The notes: a model not told the origin generated them from the sequence alone. A stretch of 46,064 nucleotides of DNA from an uncultured Cetobacterium sp. (GCA_949293295.1 CASFCG010000025.1:1-46064); one strand, 5' to 3'. Positions 17,006 to 24,540 are shown, numbered from the stretch's first letter. Numbers and translations are program-made.

Positions 17006-17053
17006 AAGTAAAATCTTGCCATTCTTAAAACTGATGGCAATGAGACCTCCTTT
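17002..17053 (-). promoter_or_regulatory. nfo leader: displaced ribosome site, hairpin and TTG mini-ORF
   Basis: On the minus strand, AAGGAGGT (17052-17045) is followed after 5 bases by TTG (17040). This opens a 12-codon frame whose TGA (17004-17002) overlaps the nfo ATG as ATGA. The same segment forms a perfect hairpin TTGCCAT/ATGGCAA (17040-17034, 17022-17016). Either translation of the mini-ORF couples to nfo, or the hairpin loops out and brings the ribosome site closer to the ATG. Confidence 0.5.
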
Positions 17054-17071
17054 TGTTATTTTTTTATTCTA

Positions 17072-17080
17072 AGTATACCA
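17072..17080 (-). promoter_or_regulatory. Extended -10 of nfo
   Basis: On the minus strand TGGTATACT is an extended -10 (TG-N-TATACT) without a good -35. It lies about 20 bases before the displaced ribosome site. Confidence 0.45.
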
Positions 17081-17117
17081 TAAAGCTATATTTTTTTATA
17101 GACGTCAAAAAATTAGA

Positions 17118-17151
17118 ATGAAAATAAAAGTCTCTCTAAGAATGAGAGACT
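17118..17151 (-). terminator. exbB-exbD terminator
   Basis: Stem AGTCTCTC/GAGAGACT (17129-17136, 17144-17151). On the minus strand it is followed by TTTTATTTT. It lies just after the exbD stop. Confidence 0.85.
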
Positions 17152-17156
17152 AAAAA

Positions 17157-17600
17157 TTAATTTGTTTTTTCTATTTCTATGTTTAATCCAGTGGCTCCAG
17201 CTGATTTTACGTCAGATATTATTTCTACGATCTTCCCGTATTCTATTTTTTTATCTGCTAAGATTGAAACATCTTTTTGAGAAGCATTTGAAACTATTTT
17301 GTTTAGTTCAGTTTTTAAACTCTCCTTTTCAACATCTATTATTATATCTTTTTTATTTTTAGCCTCAACTTTAATTTTTATCGTTTGATTTTCATCAATA
17401 AGAACAGATATTTTTTCTATTGTATCAATTGATTCTCCGACTTCAGCTTTTGGAAGATTGATTTTCATTCCTTTTGTGTTATTGAAAGTTGTTGCAACCA
17501 TAAAAAATATAAGGAGCAAAAAAACAACATCTATTAGTGGTGTTAAATCTGGAGTTAATTGTTTTCTTTTATAATTCATAAAACTTTTTTTTCCAAACAT
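17157..17600 (-). CDS. exbD: ExbD/TolR-family proton channel subunit
   Basis: 147 residues. A short cytoplasmic N-terminus, one membrane helix with the essential Asp in LTPLIDVVFLLLIFFMVATTF, and a periplasmic domain. With ExbB it forms the proton-driven stator that energises TonB for outer-membrane import. It starts 1 base after the exbB stop with ribosome site AAGAGGT, so it is translationally linked to exbB. The divergent tonB makes ExbD a better name than TolR. Confidence 0.92.
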   Translation of the reverse strand: MFGKKSFMNYKRKQLTPDLTPLIDVVFLLLIFFMVATTFNNTKGMKINLPKAEVGESIDTIEKISVLIDENQTIKIKVEAKNKKDIIIDVEKESLKTELNKIVSNASQKDVSILADKKIEYGKIVEIISDVKSAGATGLNIEIEKTN

Positions 17601-17601
17601 G

Positions 17602-18225
17602 CTACATACCTCTTAAAATATTGATGAACTCTACAACATTTTTTTCCATATCGACCATAGCTTTCTCTATTTTTTTTTGATAGTAATTATAAAATATTAA
17701 CGATGGTATAGCAACACTTAACCCTGCAGCAGTGGTAATTAAAGCTTGAGATATTCCAGCAGCTAAAACAGTTGGGTCTCCAGCTCCATATTTAGACATT
17801 GCTGTGAATGCTTCTATCATTCCTGTAACAGTTCCTAAAAGTCCAATCAAAGGAGTTACATTTGCAGATATTCCTAAAATCCACATATGTCTTTCTAATT
17901 TTGGAAGCTCTCTCAAGGCACATTCTCTAGCCTTTTCCTCCAAAAGAGTATAGTTTTCTTCCTTTAAATCACTGTTATCATATTGAAGCAGAATAACTTT
18001 CATTACCTTGGCTGATGTATTTCTAAACTCTTCACAAACTTTTAAAGCTGTGTTTTTATCATTTTTCTTTATAAATCTTTCTAGGTGAGCGATTAATAGT
18101 TCCCCATCATGTTTTTCATTTTTGTAAAAATACCATCCTCTTTCAAGAATAACAGTTAAACCACTTAATGATAATAGGATAATTAGTATCATCAAAGGAC
18201 CGCCAGCTTTTATTAAATCAATCAT
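17602..18225 (-). CDS. exbB: ExbB/TolQ-family proton channel subunit
   Basis: 207 residues with the MotA/TolQ/ExbB layout: an N-terminal helix (PLMILIILLSLSGLTVILE), a cytoplasmic domain, and two C-terminal helices that include VTPLIGLLGTVTGMIEAF and GISQALITTAAGLSVAIPSLIFYN. It forms the pentameric channel around the ExbD helices. It is transcribed from a good promoter at 18262-18290, divergent from tonB, so the three parts of the complex lie together. Ribosome site AGGAGG. Confidence 0.94.
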   Translation of the reverse strand: MIDLIKAGGPLMILIILLSLSGLTVILERGWYFYKNEKHDGELLIAHLERFIKKNDKNTALKVCEEFRNTSAKVMKVILLQYDNSDLKEENYTLLEEKARECALRELPKLERHMWILGISANVTPLIGLLGTVTGMIEAFTAMSKYGAGDPTVLAAGISQALITTAAGLSVAIPSLIFYNYYQKKIEKAMVDMEKNVVEFINILRGM

Positions 18226-18261
18226 AATCTCCTCCTAAAAATCTCTTAATCCATCTAGAAT

Positions 18262-18290
18262 ATTATATTTTTTTTTATTATTTTAGTCAA
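18262..18290 (-). promoter_or_regulatory. exbB-exbD promoter
   Basis: On the minus strand: TTGACT (18290-18285), 17-bp spacer, TATAAT (18267-18262). The start would be near 18255. Confidence 0.75.
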
Positions 18291-18313
18291 CTTATTTTTA
18301 TAAAAAATAATTA

Positions 18314-18342
18314 TTGAATTTATAGATTATTTATAATATAAT
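18314..18342 (+). promoter_or_regulatory. tonB promoter
   Basis: TTGAAT (18314-18319), 17-bp spacer, TATAAT (18337-18342), about 35 bases before the tonB ATG. It is back to back with the exbB promoter. Confidence 0.6.
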
Positions 18343-18377
18343 TATTTTGATAATAAAAATTTTTTAAGGAGGAGAAC

Positions 18378-19028
18378 ATGAGGTTTTTTATAGCTTCATT
18401 AGCAATACATTTAGCTGTTATTTCTGCGAGTTTTCTATCTTTTTCTAATTCTAATTTTACTGTTCAGAATATTGGAAATAGTTCATTGACTCAATCAATA
18501 TCTGTTAGTTTTAGCTCATCTAGAAATTCAGTAACTAAAGCTACAGAGAAAGAAAGAGAAGAAGAAAAAGTAGAGAAAAAAAAGTTAGCACCTAAGCCAT
18601 CGAAGAAAGAGAAGAAATTAGATGATAGAGATAGTAAAAAGGTATCAGAAGCGAAACCAATCGAAACTGATAATTCCATTGCAAATACAAATTCTGATTT
18701 GATTCAGTTATCCAATGGAGTTTATGCAGCTAAAAATCAAGGTGTTAAAGGGTTAAATTATTCCTTTGTTTCGCAACCAGACCCGGACTATCCATTACTT
18801 GCTAAAAGGATGGGATTTAAAAAAGAGATTGTAGTTAAAACACGTTTTCTTGTTGGATTTGATGGTGAGATAGAGGATATAGTTTTTTATAGTACTAAAG
18901 ATAGATTTGGTTTTTATACAGAGGTTGAGAAAGCCTTGAAAAAATGGAAACTAACACCTGTGACTTTAAATGGAAAACCAGTGAAATTATACTTTTATAA
19001 GGAGTTTCATTTTAACCAGATAAGTTGA
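18378..19028 (+). CDS. tonB: TonB-family energy transducer
   Basis: 216 residues. One N-terminal membrane anchor (FFIASLAIHLAVISASFLSF) contains the His typical of TonB anchors. A Lys/Glu-rich periplasmic spacer follows (about 55-95; rich in K and E rather than the classic Pro-Lys repeats). The C-terminal TonB domain is at about 130-214, with PDPDYPLLAKRMGFKKEIVVKTRF and ALKKWKLTPVTLNGKPVKLYF. It passes ExbBD energy to outer-membrane receptors. It is divergent from exbB-exbD. No receptor gene lies in the window, so the cargo is unknown. Ribosome site AAGGAGGAG. Confidence 0.9.
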   Translation: MRFFIASLAIHLAVISASFLSFSNSNFTVQNIGNSSLTQSISVSFSSSRNSVTKATEKEREEEKVEKKKLAPKPSKKEKKLDDRDSKKVSEAKPIETDNSIANTNSDLIQLSNGVYAAKNQGVKGLNYSFVSQPDPDYPLLAKRMGFKKEIVVKTRFLVGFDGEIEDIVFYSTKDRFGFYTEVEKALKKWKLTPVTLNGKPVKLYFYKEFHFNQIS

Positions 19029-19083
19029 ATAACTTTTTGGAATAAAAATGATAGAGAGTCTGAATCATGAGTTAATTGAGATA

Positions 19084-19125
19084 AACAACTATTAAGCTAA
19101 GTTTAGTTTGATAGTTGTTTTTTTA
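19084..19125 (+). terminator. tonB terminator
   Basis: Stem AACAACTAT/ATAGTTGTT (19084-19092, 19111-19119) with an inner CTAA/TTAG pair and a T-run. Confidence 0.85.
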
Positions 19126-19150
19126 TAAAAATCTATTTATAAAACAATAA

Positions 19151-19186
19151 AAAACAAAAACTTAGTAGGCTAAATTTTTGTTTTTT
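19151..19186. terminator. Bidirectional hairpin between tonB and the CBS protein gene
   Basis: A-rich arm 19151-19165 and T-rich arm 19170-19184 form a near-perfect stem (core CAAAAA-TTAG / CTAA-TTTTTG) between convergent genes. Its core resembles the central hairpin of the repeat element at 23895-23929. Confidence 0.6.
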
Positions 19187-19250
19187 GTTTCCATTCCATT
19201 ATTTTTTTATAAAAAATTAAAGGGTCAAATTTTATTCAAAAATTTTAAAT

Positions 19251-20555
19251 TTACTCAGTTTTTGAATTTTCATATAAGTTAAGATTTTGAATTTTTGTTA
19301 CAAGTAACTGGTCAATTTTAAAGTTATCTACGTCAACAATTTCAAAGTTAAACCCTTGAAATTCAATTTTAGACCCTTTTTTAGGAATATTTTTTAACAT
19401 ATAAATCATAAAACCTGCTATTGTCTCGTAGGTATCTTGTTCTGGGAATTCCTCTATTTCAAGAACTTTTTTTACATCTTCGATAGCAGTAATTCCGTCA
19501 ATTAACCAAGAGTTTTCGTCTCTTTTTATGATATATTCTTCTTGCATTGGTAAAACGACATCTCCCATTAAAGTTGAGATTACATCTGCTAAGGTAATTA
19601 AGCCTACAACATGGGCATATTCATTCAGAATTACGGCAAAGTCGTCCTTAACCTCATTAAATTTATCTAACATCTCAGAAAGAGTTAAAGTATTAGGAAT
19701 TATTAAGATATTTCTATTTGTAATCTCTTTTATATTTTGTAAACTATTCAACTCCCCCTTTAAGATTTTAGGTAAAATATCTTTTGAGCTAACATATCCA
19801 TAAATTGAGTCAATATCATTATCACAAACTAAAAATTTAGAGTGTGGAAATTCAGCTATTTTTTGCTTTATACTCTCTTCAGACTCCGTTAGTTTGAAAT
19901 AGATAATATTATCTCTTGTTGTCATAACAGATGAAACCCAACGTTGTTCTAATTCAAAAACATTTTCTATCAAATGATGTTCTTTTGTATGAACGACACC
20001 AGCCTCAGCACCAGCATCAACCAATGCAAAAATATCATCATGTGTTATTAATTCATCTCGAGAGTCTGGCATGTTAAAAATTTTAAAAGTGAGATTAGCA
20101 ATTCCGCTGAAAATCCATACAATAGGTTTTAAAAGTTTGATTGTCAATATCATAGGATTTATAATTAAAAGAGCTATTTTTTCTGGATACACCATAGCCA
20201 ATCTTTTTGGAATTAAATCAGCAAACTCTATAAAAGCAGCAGTTACGAATATAAAAGAGATAAGAAAAGTTAATGCAGAATTTTGAATATATTTGATTAA
20301 AAATGGATTGAGTATACCATCGCCTATTATCCCGGCTAAAATCGCCACAATATTTAATCCAATTTGAGCTGTAGTAAAAAAATTTCCTGGATTGGATTGA
20401 ACTTCAAGCACTTTTTTTGCCTTTTCACTTCCTTCATCCAACAATAATTGAAGCTTTATTCTTCTTGCACCTGCCAATGCAATTTCCGCCATAGAGAAAA
20501 AAGCACTGACCAGAATTAAAAATAATATTATCAATAATTTTTCCATTATTCCCAT
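19251..20555 (-). CDS. DUF21/CBS-pair/CorC-domain membrane protein (HlyC/CorC family)
   Basis: 434 residues. An N-terminal DUF21 (CNNM) membrane domain (about 1-190) begins LILVSAFFSMAEIALAGARR. A tandem CBS pair follows (about 205-335), with VMTTRDNI and ILNEYAHVVGLITLADV. A C-terminal CorC/HlyC domain ends the protein (about 350-425; ...SWLIDGITAIEDVKKVL...YETIAGFMI). Family members act in Mg2+/Co2+ efflux or are annotated as hemolysins; magnesium export is the better-supported role of the CNNM/CorC family. It overlaps dapF by 10 bases. A second ATG (20546) forms a TAATG junction with the dapF stop and is an alternative start. Confidence 0.9.
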   Translation of the reverse strand: MGIMEKLLIILFLILVSAFFSMAEIALAGARRIKLQLLLDEGSEKAKKVLEVQSNPGNFFTTAQIGLNIVAILAGIIGDGILNPFLIKYIQNSALTFLISFIFVTAAFIEFADLIPKRLAMVYPEKIALLIINPMILTIKLLKPIVWIFSGIANLTFKIFNMPDSRDELITHDDIFALVDAGAEAGVVHTKEHHLIENVFELEQRWVSSVMTTRDNIIYFKLTESEESIKQKIAEFPHSKFLVCDNDIDSIYGYVSSKDILPKILKGELNSLQNIKEITNRNILIIPNTLTLSEMLDKFNEVKDDFAVILNEYAHVVGLITLADVISTLMGDVVLPMQEEYIIKRDENSWLIDGITAIEDVKKVLEIEEFPEQDTYETIAGFMIYMLKNIPKKGSKIEFQGFNFEIVDVDNFKIDQLLVTKIQNLNLYENSKTE

Positions 20556-21382
20556 AAATCACACTCTCCTCTAAATGTTATGACCGCATTTCCAGACATA
20601 AAAACTTTATCATTTTCAATATCTACTTTAAGAACTCCTCCCTCTGTTTCAACAAAAACAGAGTTTTTAACCATTTTTAAAAGATTAGCTATAAAAACAG
20701 CCGAGCAAGAACCAGTTCCACAAGCCAAAGTTCTGCCTGCTCCCCTTTCCCAAGTTTTTATTTTTATTTTATTTGGAGATACTACCTCTACAAAATTTAC
20801 GTTTATTTTTTTTGGAAAAATTGGATGTATTTCAATAGATTTTCCTAATTTATTTACGTCAATTTTTTCTAACTCATCAGTAAAAATTATAGCATGTGGA
20901 ACACCAAGTAAAATGGCAGAAAACTCAATCTCTTCTCCTGATATATTCAAATTTTCTTTTAAAATTTCTCTCTTTTTCATATCTACCGGGATTAATTTAG
21001 GATTTAACACCGCATTTCCCATCAATATTTTTATTTCAGTTACTTCATTATCTTTTATTGTTAAATAAGCTTCTTTTATCCCAGCATCTGTTTCAATTTT
21101 GATTACTTCTTTATGAGGTACTATCTTTTCTTCATAAACAAATTTTGAAAAACAGCGTATCCCATTACCACACATCTCACCACGTGAACCATCTGAATTA
21201 AAGTAAATCATTTTTACATCTGCTATTTCACTTTTCTCAACTATTAGTATTCCATCAGCTCCAATACCAAATCGTCTATTACAAAGAAGCAATGCCATTT
21301 TTGAATAATCAAGGTATTTATTTTCCATATTATTAAGTAATACAAAATCATTTCCAGCTCCATGCATTTTAACAAACTTCAC
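20546..21382 (-). CDS. dapF: Diaminopimelate epimerase
   Basis: 278 residues with both catalytic cysteines: Cys71 in EMCGNGIRCF and Cys221 in GRTLACGTGSCSA. N-terminal KMHGAGNDFV is diagnostic. It converts LL- to meso-diaminopimelate for lysine and cell-wall synthesis. The start is GTG (21382), 6 bases after AGGAGGT. It overlaps the next gene. Some fusobacteria put lanthionine in the wall in place of diaminopimelate, so the physiological product deserves care, but the enzyme family is certain. Confidence 0.96.
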   Translation of the reverse strand: MKFVKMHGAGNDFVLLNNMENKYLDYSKMALLLCNRRFGIGADGILIVEKSEIADVKMIYFNSDGSRGEMCGNGIRCFSKFVYEEKIVPHKEVIKIETDAGIKEAYLTIKDNEVTEIKILMGNAVLNPKLIPVDMKKREILKENLNISGEEIEFSAILLGVPHAIIFTDELEKIDVNKLGKSIEIHPIFPKKINVNFVEVVSPNKIKIKTWERGAGRTLACGTGSCSAVFIANLLKMVKNSVFVETEGGVLKVDIENDKVFMSGNAVITFRGECDLWE

Positions 21383-21411
21383 AAAATCACCTCCTATTCT
21401 TTAAAATTAAT

Positions 21412-21439
21412 AAAAAGCCCCTTTACTACACAAGGAGCT
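21412..21439 (-). terminator. upp terminator
   Basis: On the minus strand AGCTCCTT/AAGGGGCT (21439-21432, 21423-21416, one G-U pair) followed by TTTTTATT. It overlaps the upp stop and precedes dapF. Confidence 0.75.
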
Positions 21440-22061
21440 ATTTTGTTCCGAATATTCTATCACCACAATCCCCTAATCCTGGATAAATATATCCATTCTT
21501 ATCTAAACCTTGGTCAATTTTTGCCGTGTAAATAGCAACATCAGGATGGGTTTTTAAAACTTTTGCTATTCCTTCTGGTGCCGCTACAAGACACATAAAT
21601 ATTATATTTTTAACTCCTGTTTTTTTCAAATAATCAATAGCGTAGATAGCAGAACCCCCTGTAGCAAGCATTGGGTCTACCAGTATAACTTGTTTTTTTA
21701 TTATATCAACTGGAAGTTTACAATAATAATATACCGGTTCCAATGTCTCTTCATTTCTATAAACTCCGATATGTCCTATCTCTGCTGTTGGAATTAAAGA
21801 AACAATTCCATCCACCATACCTAATCCCGCTCTTAAAATAGGAACAACCGCGATGTTTGTACCCAGAGTATAACCTTTAGTAACCATTAAAGGTGTCTCA
21901 ACTTCTGTTTCCTCTAAAACTAGAGTTTTAGTAACTTCATAGGTCATTAATTTTGAAATCTCATTTAGATTTTCTCTAAAACTCTTTGTATCAGTATTTT
22001 TATTTCTCAATATTGTCAATTTATGTTGAATTAACGGATGATTAACCTCTATAACTGCCAT
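21438..22061 (-). CDS. upp: Uracil phosphoribosyltransferase
   Basis: 207 residues, the family's length. N-terminal [31 protein letters not shown], the PRPP-binding [11 protein letters not shown] and the uracil-binding C-terminus [16 protein letters not shown]. It makes UMP from uracil and PRPP in pyrimidine salvage. The ribosome site is GGAGG. No separate promoter is visible between it and rpmE, so it is probably transcribed through the rpmE terminator. Confidence 0.98.
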   Translation of the reverse strand: MAVIEVNHPLIQHKLTILRNKNTDTKSFRENLNEISKLMTYEVTKTLVLEETEVETPLMVTKGYTLGTNIAVVPILRAGLGMVDGIVSLIPTAEIGHIGVYRNEETLEPVYYYCKLPVDIIKKQVILVDPMLATGGSAIYAIDYLKKTGVKNIIFMCLVAAPEGIAKVLKTHPDVAIYTAKIDQGLDKNGYIYPGLGDCGDRIFGTK

Positions 22062-22085
22062 TTTTTCAAACCTCCATAAATATTT

Positions 22086-22110
22086 TAAAAAAAAACAGGA
22101 CCAAGTCCCG
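22086..22110 (-). terminator. rpmE terminator
   Basis: On the minus strand CGGGAC-TTG-GTCCTG (22110-22096) followed by a run of nine T. It lies 3 bases after the rpmE stop. Confidence 0.88.
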
Positions 22111-22113
22111 CTT

Positions 22114-22326
22114 TTATTTTTTTAAACCAAACTTTTTGTTGAACTGTTCTACTCTTCCAGCAGCATCTACGAATTTAGCTTTTCCAGTATAGAACGGGTG
22201 ACAATTTGAACAAACAGCTATCTTTAATTCATTTCCCTTTGATAAAGTAGATCTAGTTTCAAATTTGTTTCCACAAGTACATTCAACAGTGATTAGTTTG
22301 TAATCAGGATGAATATCCTTTCTCAT
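22114..22326 (-). CDS. rpmE: 50S ribosomal protein L31 (zinc-ribbon form)
   Basis: 70 residues, [16 protein letters not shown] at the start and [14 protein letters not shown] later. Cys16, Cys18, Cys39 and Cys42 make the zinc site of the C+ form. Such L31 proteins act as zinc stores and are replaced by a Cys-less paralogue under zinc limitation in some species; no paralogue is seen here. Ribosome site AGGAAGGTGA. Confidence 0.97.
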   Translation of the reverse strand: MRKDIHPDYKLITVECTCGNKFETRSTLSKGNELKIAVCSNCHPFYTGKAKFVDAAGRVEQFNKKFGLKK

Positions 22327-22365
22327 GTTCGCTCACCTTCCTAAAAAATTGAATCTATCACGCTA

Positions 22366-22394
22366 ATGATATCATATTTTTTTATAAAATGCAA
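22366..22394 (-). promoter_or_regulatory. rpmE promoter
   Basis: On the minus strand: TTGCAT (22394-22389), 17-bp spacer ending in TGA, TATCAT (22371-22366), an extended -10 form. Confidence 0.6.
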
Positions 22395-22751
22395 TAGAAA
22401 ATATCAAATTCTAAAAAAGTTATTCATAAAATATTTCTTTGCTATCCATTTAAATTATTTTTTGTCTATCGGATTTCGTTATGCTTTAACCAAAGATAAA
22501 ATTTATTGAACTAATAATATTTTCTCAGTAAAAAAAATAATAAATCTTTATTTTATTAGAGATTATCTTAAGTGTTCTTCATACTAATCTACAATATGTT
22601 TTTATAAGCAAAAAGTTAGAAGTAAAGGGAACTACTTCTAACTTAGAAAATATTAAAATATTTTTATTATGCATTAACTGTTATAAAGATTTTAAGGTTT
22701 AATCGAATAGAAACAATCTCTTCAAAGGATTAAAGAGATTATTTTATAAAA
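22395..22751. other. Gene-free stretch with two hairpins
   Basis: No credible frame. It holds two hairpins downstream of the minus-strand secreted-protein gene: AATCTCTT/AAGAGATT (22715-22722, 22733-22740), and a perfect 12-bp stem AAGTTAGAAGTA/TACTTCTAACTT (22613-22624, 22633-22644) followed on the minus strand by TTTGC. The second gives a terminator-like TTTTT at its foot. Confidence 0.6.
22608..22644 (-). terminator. Terminator of the secreted-protein gene
   Basis: Perfect 12-bp stem (22613-22624, 22633-22644), loop of 8, with five consecutive T closing the stem on the minus strand. The hairpin at 22715-22740 is closer to the gene but has a weaker T-tail. Confidence 0.55.
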
Positions 22752-23495
22752 TTATCTTAGTCTTACTAATACTGAAAATCCTGAAGAAGGCTCAGAAGCT
22801 GCTAAAATTGTATCTACTGCCTTATTTTCCGCTTCGTTAAATGGGTCATATTCAGTCCTAGTAGTTCTTGTGTCAGCTACGACTTCTAATATTCCATTAG
22901 TTGTGTGTTTGAAAAAGATAGCATTTGGTTGTAAATAAGCTCTCCATGTATTATTTGTTTTTACATAAAGAAATCCATTGTCGTTTAAGATTCCACTTGC
23001 TGATTTTGCAGCTTCATTTGCTATTTCTTGAATTCTTGCATCTGAAAGCATCATTAATGGAAGTATTTGTAATTTTCCTCCAGCTTGAACCCAATTGTTT
23101 TGAAAAACAGCAGCCTCCCCCATATATCCATCTCTTTCTAAAGAAAATTCAACTACATCAGATAATAATAAATTTGTAAATCCATTTCCATCTCCATTAA
23201 CTCTTTTTACATATACTTTTGGGTTTACATCTTCAAACACATTTTTCACTGAATCTGTTGATAAAGTAAAAGTGGTTAATGCTAATGTATCATCTGCTGT
23301 AGTTCCATCAGTTGACGCAAAAACCACATATTTTACTACAGGAATCGTTGATGTTAGTGCCCCTGTAACTGCAATTTTTCCATTTTGTCCAGTTTGAAAT
23401 ACATTTGTTCCTGCTGTCGCTGTAGCTCCATAGTTAGGTACTGCTGCAAATGAAACAGCTGACATAGCTGCTAAACCTAATAAAATTTTTTTCAT
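22752..23495 (-). CDS. Secreted protein of unknown function
   Basis: 247 residues. A Sec signal peptide MKKILLGLAAMSAVSFA is probably cleaved near residue 18 (SFA-AVPNYG). The mature part is rich in Thr, Val, Asn and Gly, with alternating hydrophobic residues suggesting beta strands, a central QILPLMMLSDARIQEIANEA helix and a C-terminal strand ending FSVLVRLR. It has no cysteines and no lipobox. A C-terminal strand could suit a surface or fimbria-like protein, but I do not recognise a family. It is monocistronic with ribosome site AGGAGG and stands alone in a gene-poor region. Confidence 0.75.
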   Translation of the reverse strand: MKKILLGLAAMSAVSFAAVPNYGATATAGTNVFQTGQNGKIAVTGALTSTIPVVKYVVFASTDGTTADDTLALTTFTLSTDSVKNVFEDVNPKVYVKRVNGDGNGFTNLLLSDVVEFSLERDGYMGEAAVFQNNWVQAGGKLQILPLMMLSDARIQEIANEAAKSASGILNDNGFLYVKTNNTWRAYLQPNAIFFKHTTNGILEVVADTRTTRTEYDPFNEAENKAVDTILAASEPSSGFSVLVRLR

Positions 23496-23730
23496 AATAC
23501 AATCCTCCTAAAATTTAAAAATAATTTATTCTATAAAAAGTAAAAACTTTTGATAGCTTTTTTAATTTAAGTTTCAATTATTAAATTTTTAACTATGAAT
23601 TTTTTTATTTAAATTTTCTTACTAAATTGATTTTTAATCAGATTAAGAAAGTAAAATTTCATTAATTTCTAATTTTTTTCTTTTTTTAATTTTTACAAAA
23701 AACTAAAATTTATTAAAAGCTCTCTCAATG

Positions 23731-23752
23731 CCTAACTGCCAAGGCAGTTAGG
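23731..23752. repeat. Perfect GC-rich inverted repeat
   Basis: Arms CCTAACTGCC and GGCAGTTAGG (10 bp each) with AA between, standing out in AT-rich surroundings. ACTTTTTAAA follows on the plus strand, so it could be a terminator, though no plus-strand gene precedes it. An operator is the alternative. Confidence 0.6.
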
Positions 23753-23847
23753 ACTTTTTAAATTATGAAAAAGTTTTATTTGGCGAATCCTTATTTTTAC
23801 TTGTAGACACTTTATAAATACAATAATATTGAGCATCGAAATAAAAA

Positions 23848-24019
23848 AATATCTATCTGGGGTATACCCCAAATAGACACAAAAAATAAAAAAGAAAGCA
23901 AAAATTTAGCGAACTAAACTTTTGCTTTTTATTCTAAAATTATTCTTTTTATACACGAAAATTTTTAAATTTTCATAAATTTTTATGTCTAAATAGAGTA
24001 TACCCTAAATAGATATCAC
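23848..24019. repeat. MITE-like repeat element, complete copy
   Basis: About 170 bp with no reading frame. The two ends are inverted copies of each other (about 35 bp, pattern TATCTATYTRGGGTATAC then CYCYAWWTAGACAYAAAAA). Each end is itself a palindrome centred on GTATAC (centres 23864/23865 and 24000/24001, 136 bp apart). The middle holds a hairpin AGCAAAAATTTAG-CGAA-CTAAACTTTTGCT (about 23898-23926). TA flanks both ends and may be a target duplication. A second, inverted copy starts at 45964. Confidence 0.75.
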
Positions 24020-24165
24020 AATTATTTTATCATAAAAAACTAATATTTATTCCTTTTTAAGAATAAGATAAGAATGGATGTTTATAACATTTTAATTTCA
24101 CTAGAGTTATTTCAAGAGTTATGATAGTGATTTATTAAAGTAGAGTTATTTTTAAGAAAAACTAC

Positions 24166-24194
24166 TTTACTCTCTAAGAAAATTATGATATAAT
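24166..24194 (+). promoter_or_regulatory. rpsO promoter
   Basis: TTTACT (24166-24171), 17-bp spacer ending TGA, TATAAT (24189-24194): an extended -10 promoter. The start is expected near 24201. Confidence 0.75.
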
Positions 24195-24200
24195 TTTGAC

Positions 24201-24274
24201 AATCATTGCTAGGACTTTCGATTAGCCGTGTAAGTCTTGGCTTGGATAGTAAGAGAGTTTAGGAGGATAGAGGA
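24201..24274 (+). promoter_or_regulatory. Structured rpsO leader, candidate S15 autoregulatory site
   Basis: The 74-base leader forms a 10-bp stem, GCTAGGACTT (24208-24217) with AAGTCTTGGC (24232-24241), which includes G-U pairs, and has a 14-base loop containing TAGCC. The Shine-Dalgarno AGGAGG (24261-24266) follows at once. S15 represses its own translation through leader structures in several phyla, with different folds in each. This fold is not one I can name. Confidence 0.5.
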
Positions 24275-24535
24275 ATGGCTATAAATAAAGCTGAAATTAT
24301 TAAAACTTATGGAAAAGATGCGAACGATACTGGTTCAACAGAGGTGCAAGTTGCTATTTTGACTGCTCAAATTAATCATTTGACAGAGCACTTAAGAGTT
24401 CACAAAAAGGATTTTCACTCAAGATTAGGATTATTAAAAATGGTTGGAAAAAGAAAAAGACTTTTAACTTATTTAATGAAAAAAGATTTAGAAGGGTACA
24501 GAGCTCTTATTGCTAAATTAGGTATCAGAAAGTAA
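24275..24535 (+). CDS. rpsO: 30S ribosomal protein S15
   Basis: 86 residues with the S15 core: [50 protein letters not shown]. It binds the 16S rRNA three-way junction early in 30S assembly. It is monocistronic between its own promoter and terminator. In many bacteria rpsO precedes pnp; here it does not. Confidence 0.98.
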   Translation: MAINKAEIIKTYGKDANDTGSTEVQVAILTAQINHLTEHLRVHKKDFHSRLGLLKMVGKRKRLLTYLMKKDLEGYRALIAKLGIRK

Positions 24536-24540
24536 TTTTA

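Larger units (their letters stand above)
23496..24165. other. Gene-poor region with palindrome and repeat element
   Basis: About 670 bp without a credible gene. From left to right: very AT-rich DNA, the perfect GC-rich palindrome (23731-23752), the repeat element (23848-24019), and an AT-rich approach to the rpsO promoter. Confidence 0.6.

Noticed and set aside
18226-18377. Fur box between exbB and tonB
   Set aside because: Several GATAAT-like words occur, but no 19-base arrangement fits convincingly in DNA this AT-rich.
20580-21068. Long open frame of 162 codons on the plus strand
   Set aside because: It is antisense to dapF, has no ribosome site, and reads as low-complexity Phe/Ser/Ile. 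It is a frame shadow.
23853-23876. Copper-sensor (CsoR-type) operator suggested by GGGGTATACCCC
   Set aside because: The same palindrome recurs at the other end of the element and in the second copy, far from any metal gene. It belongs to the repeat.
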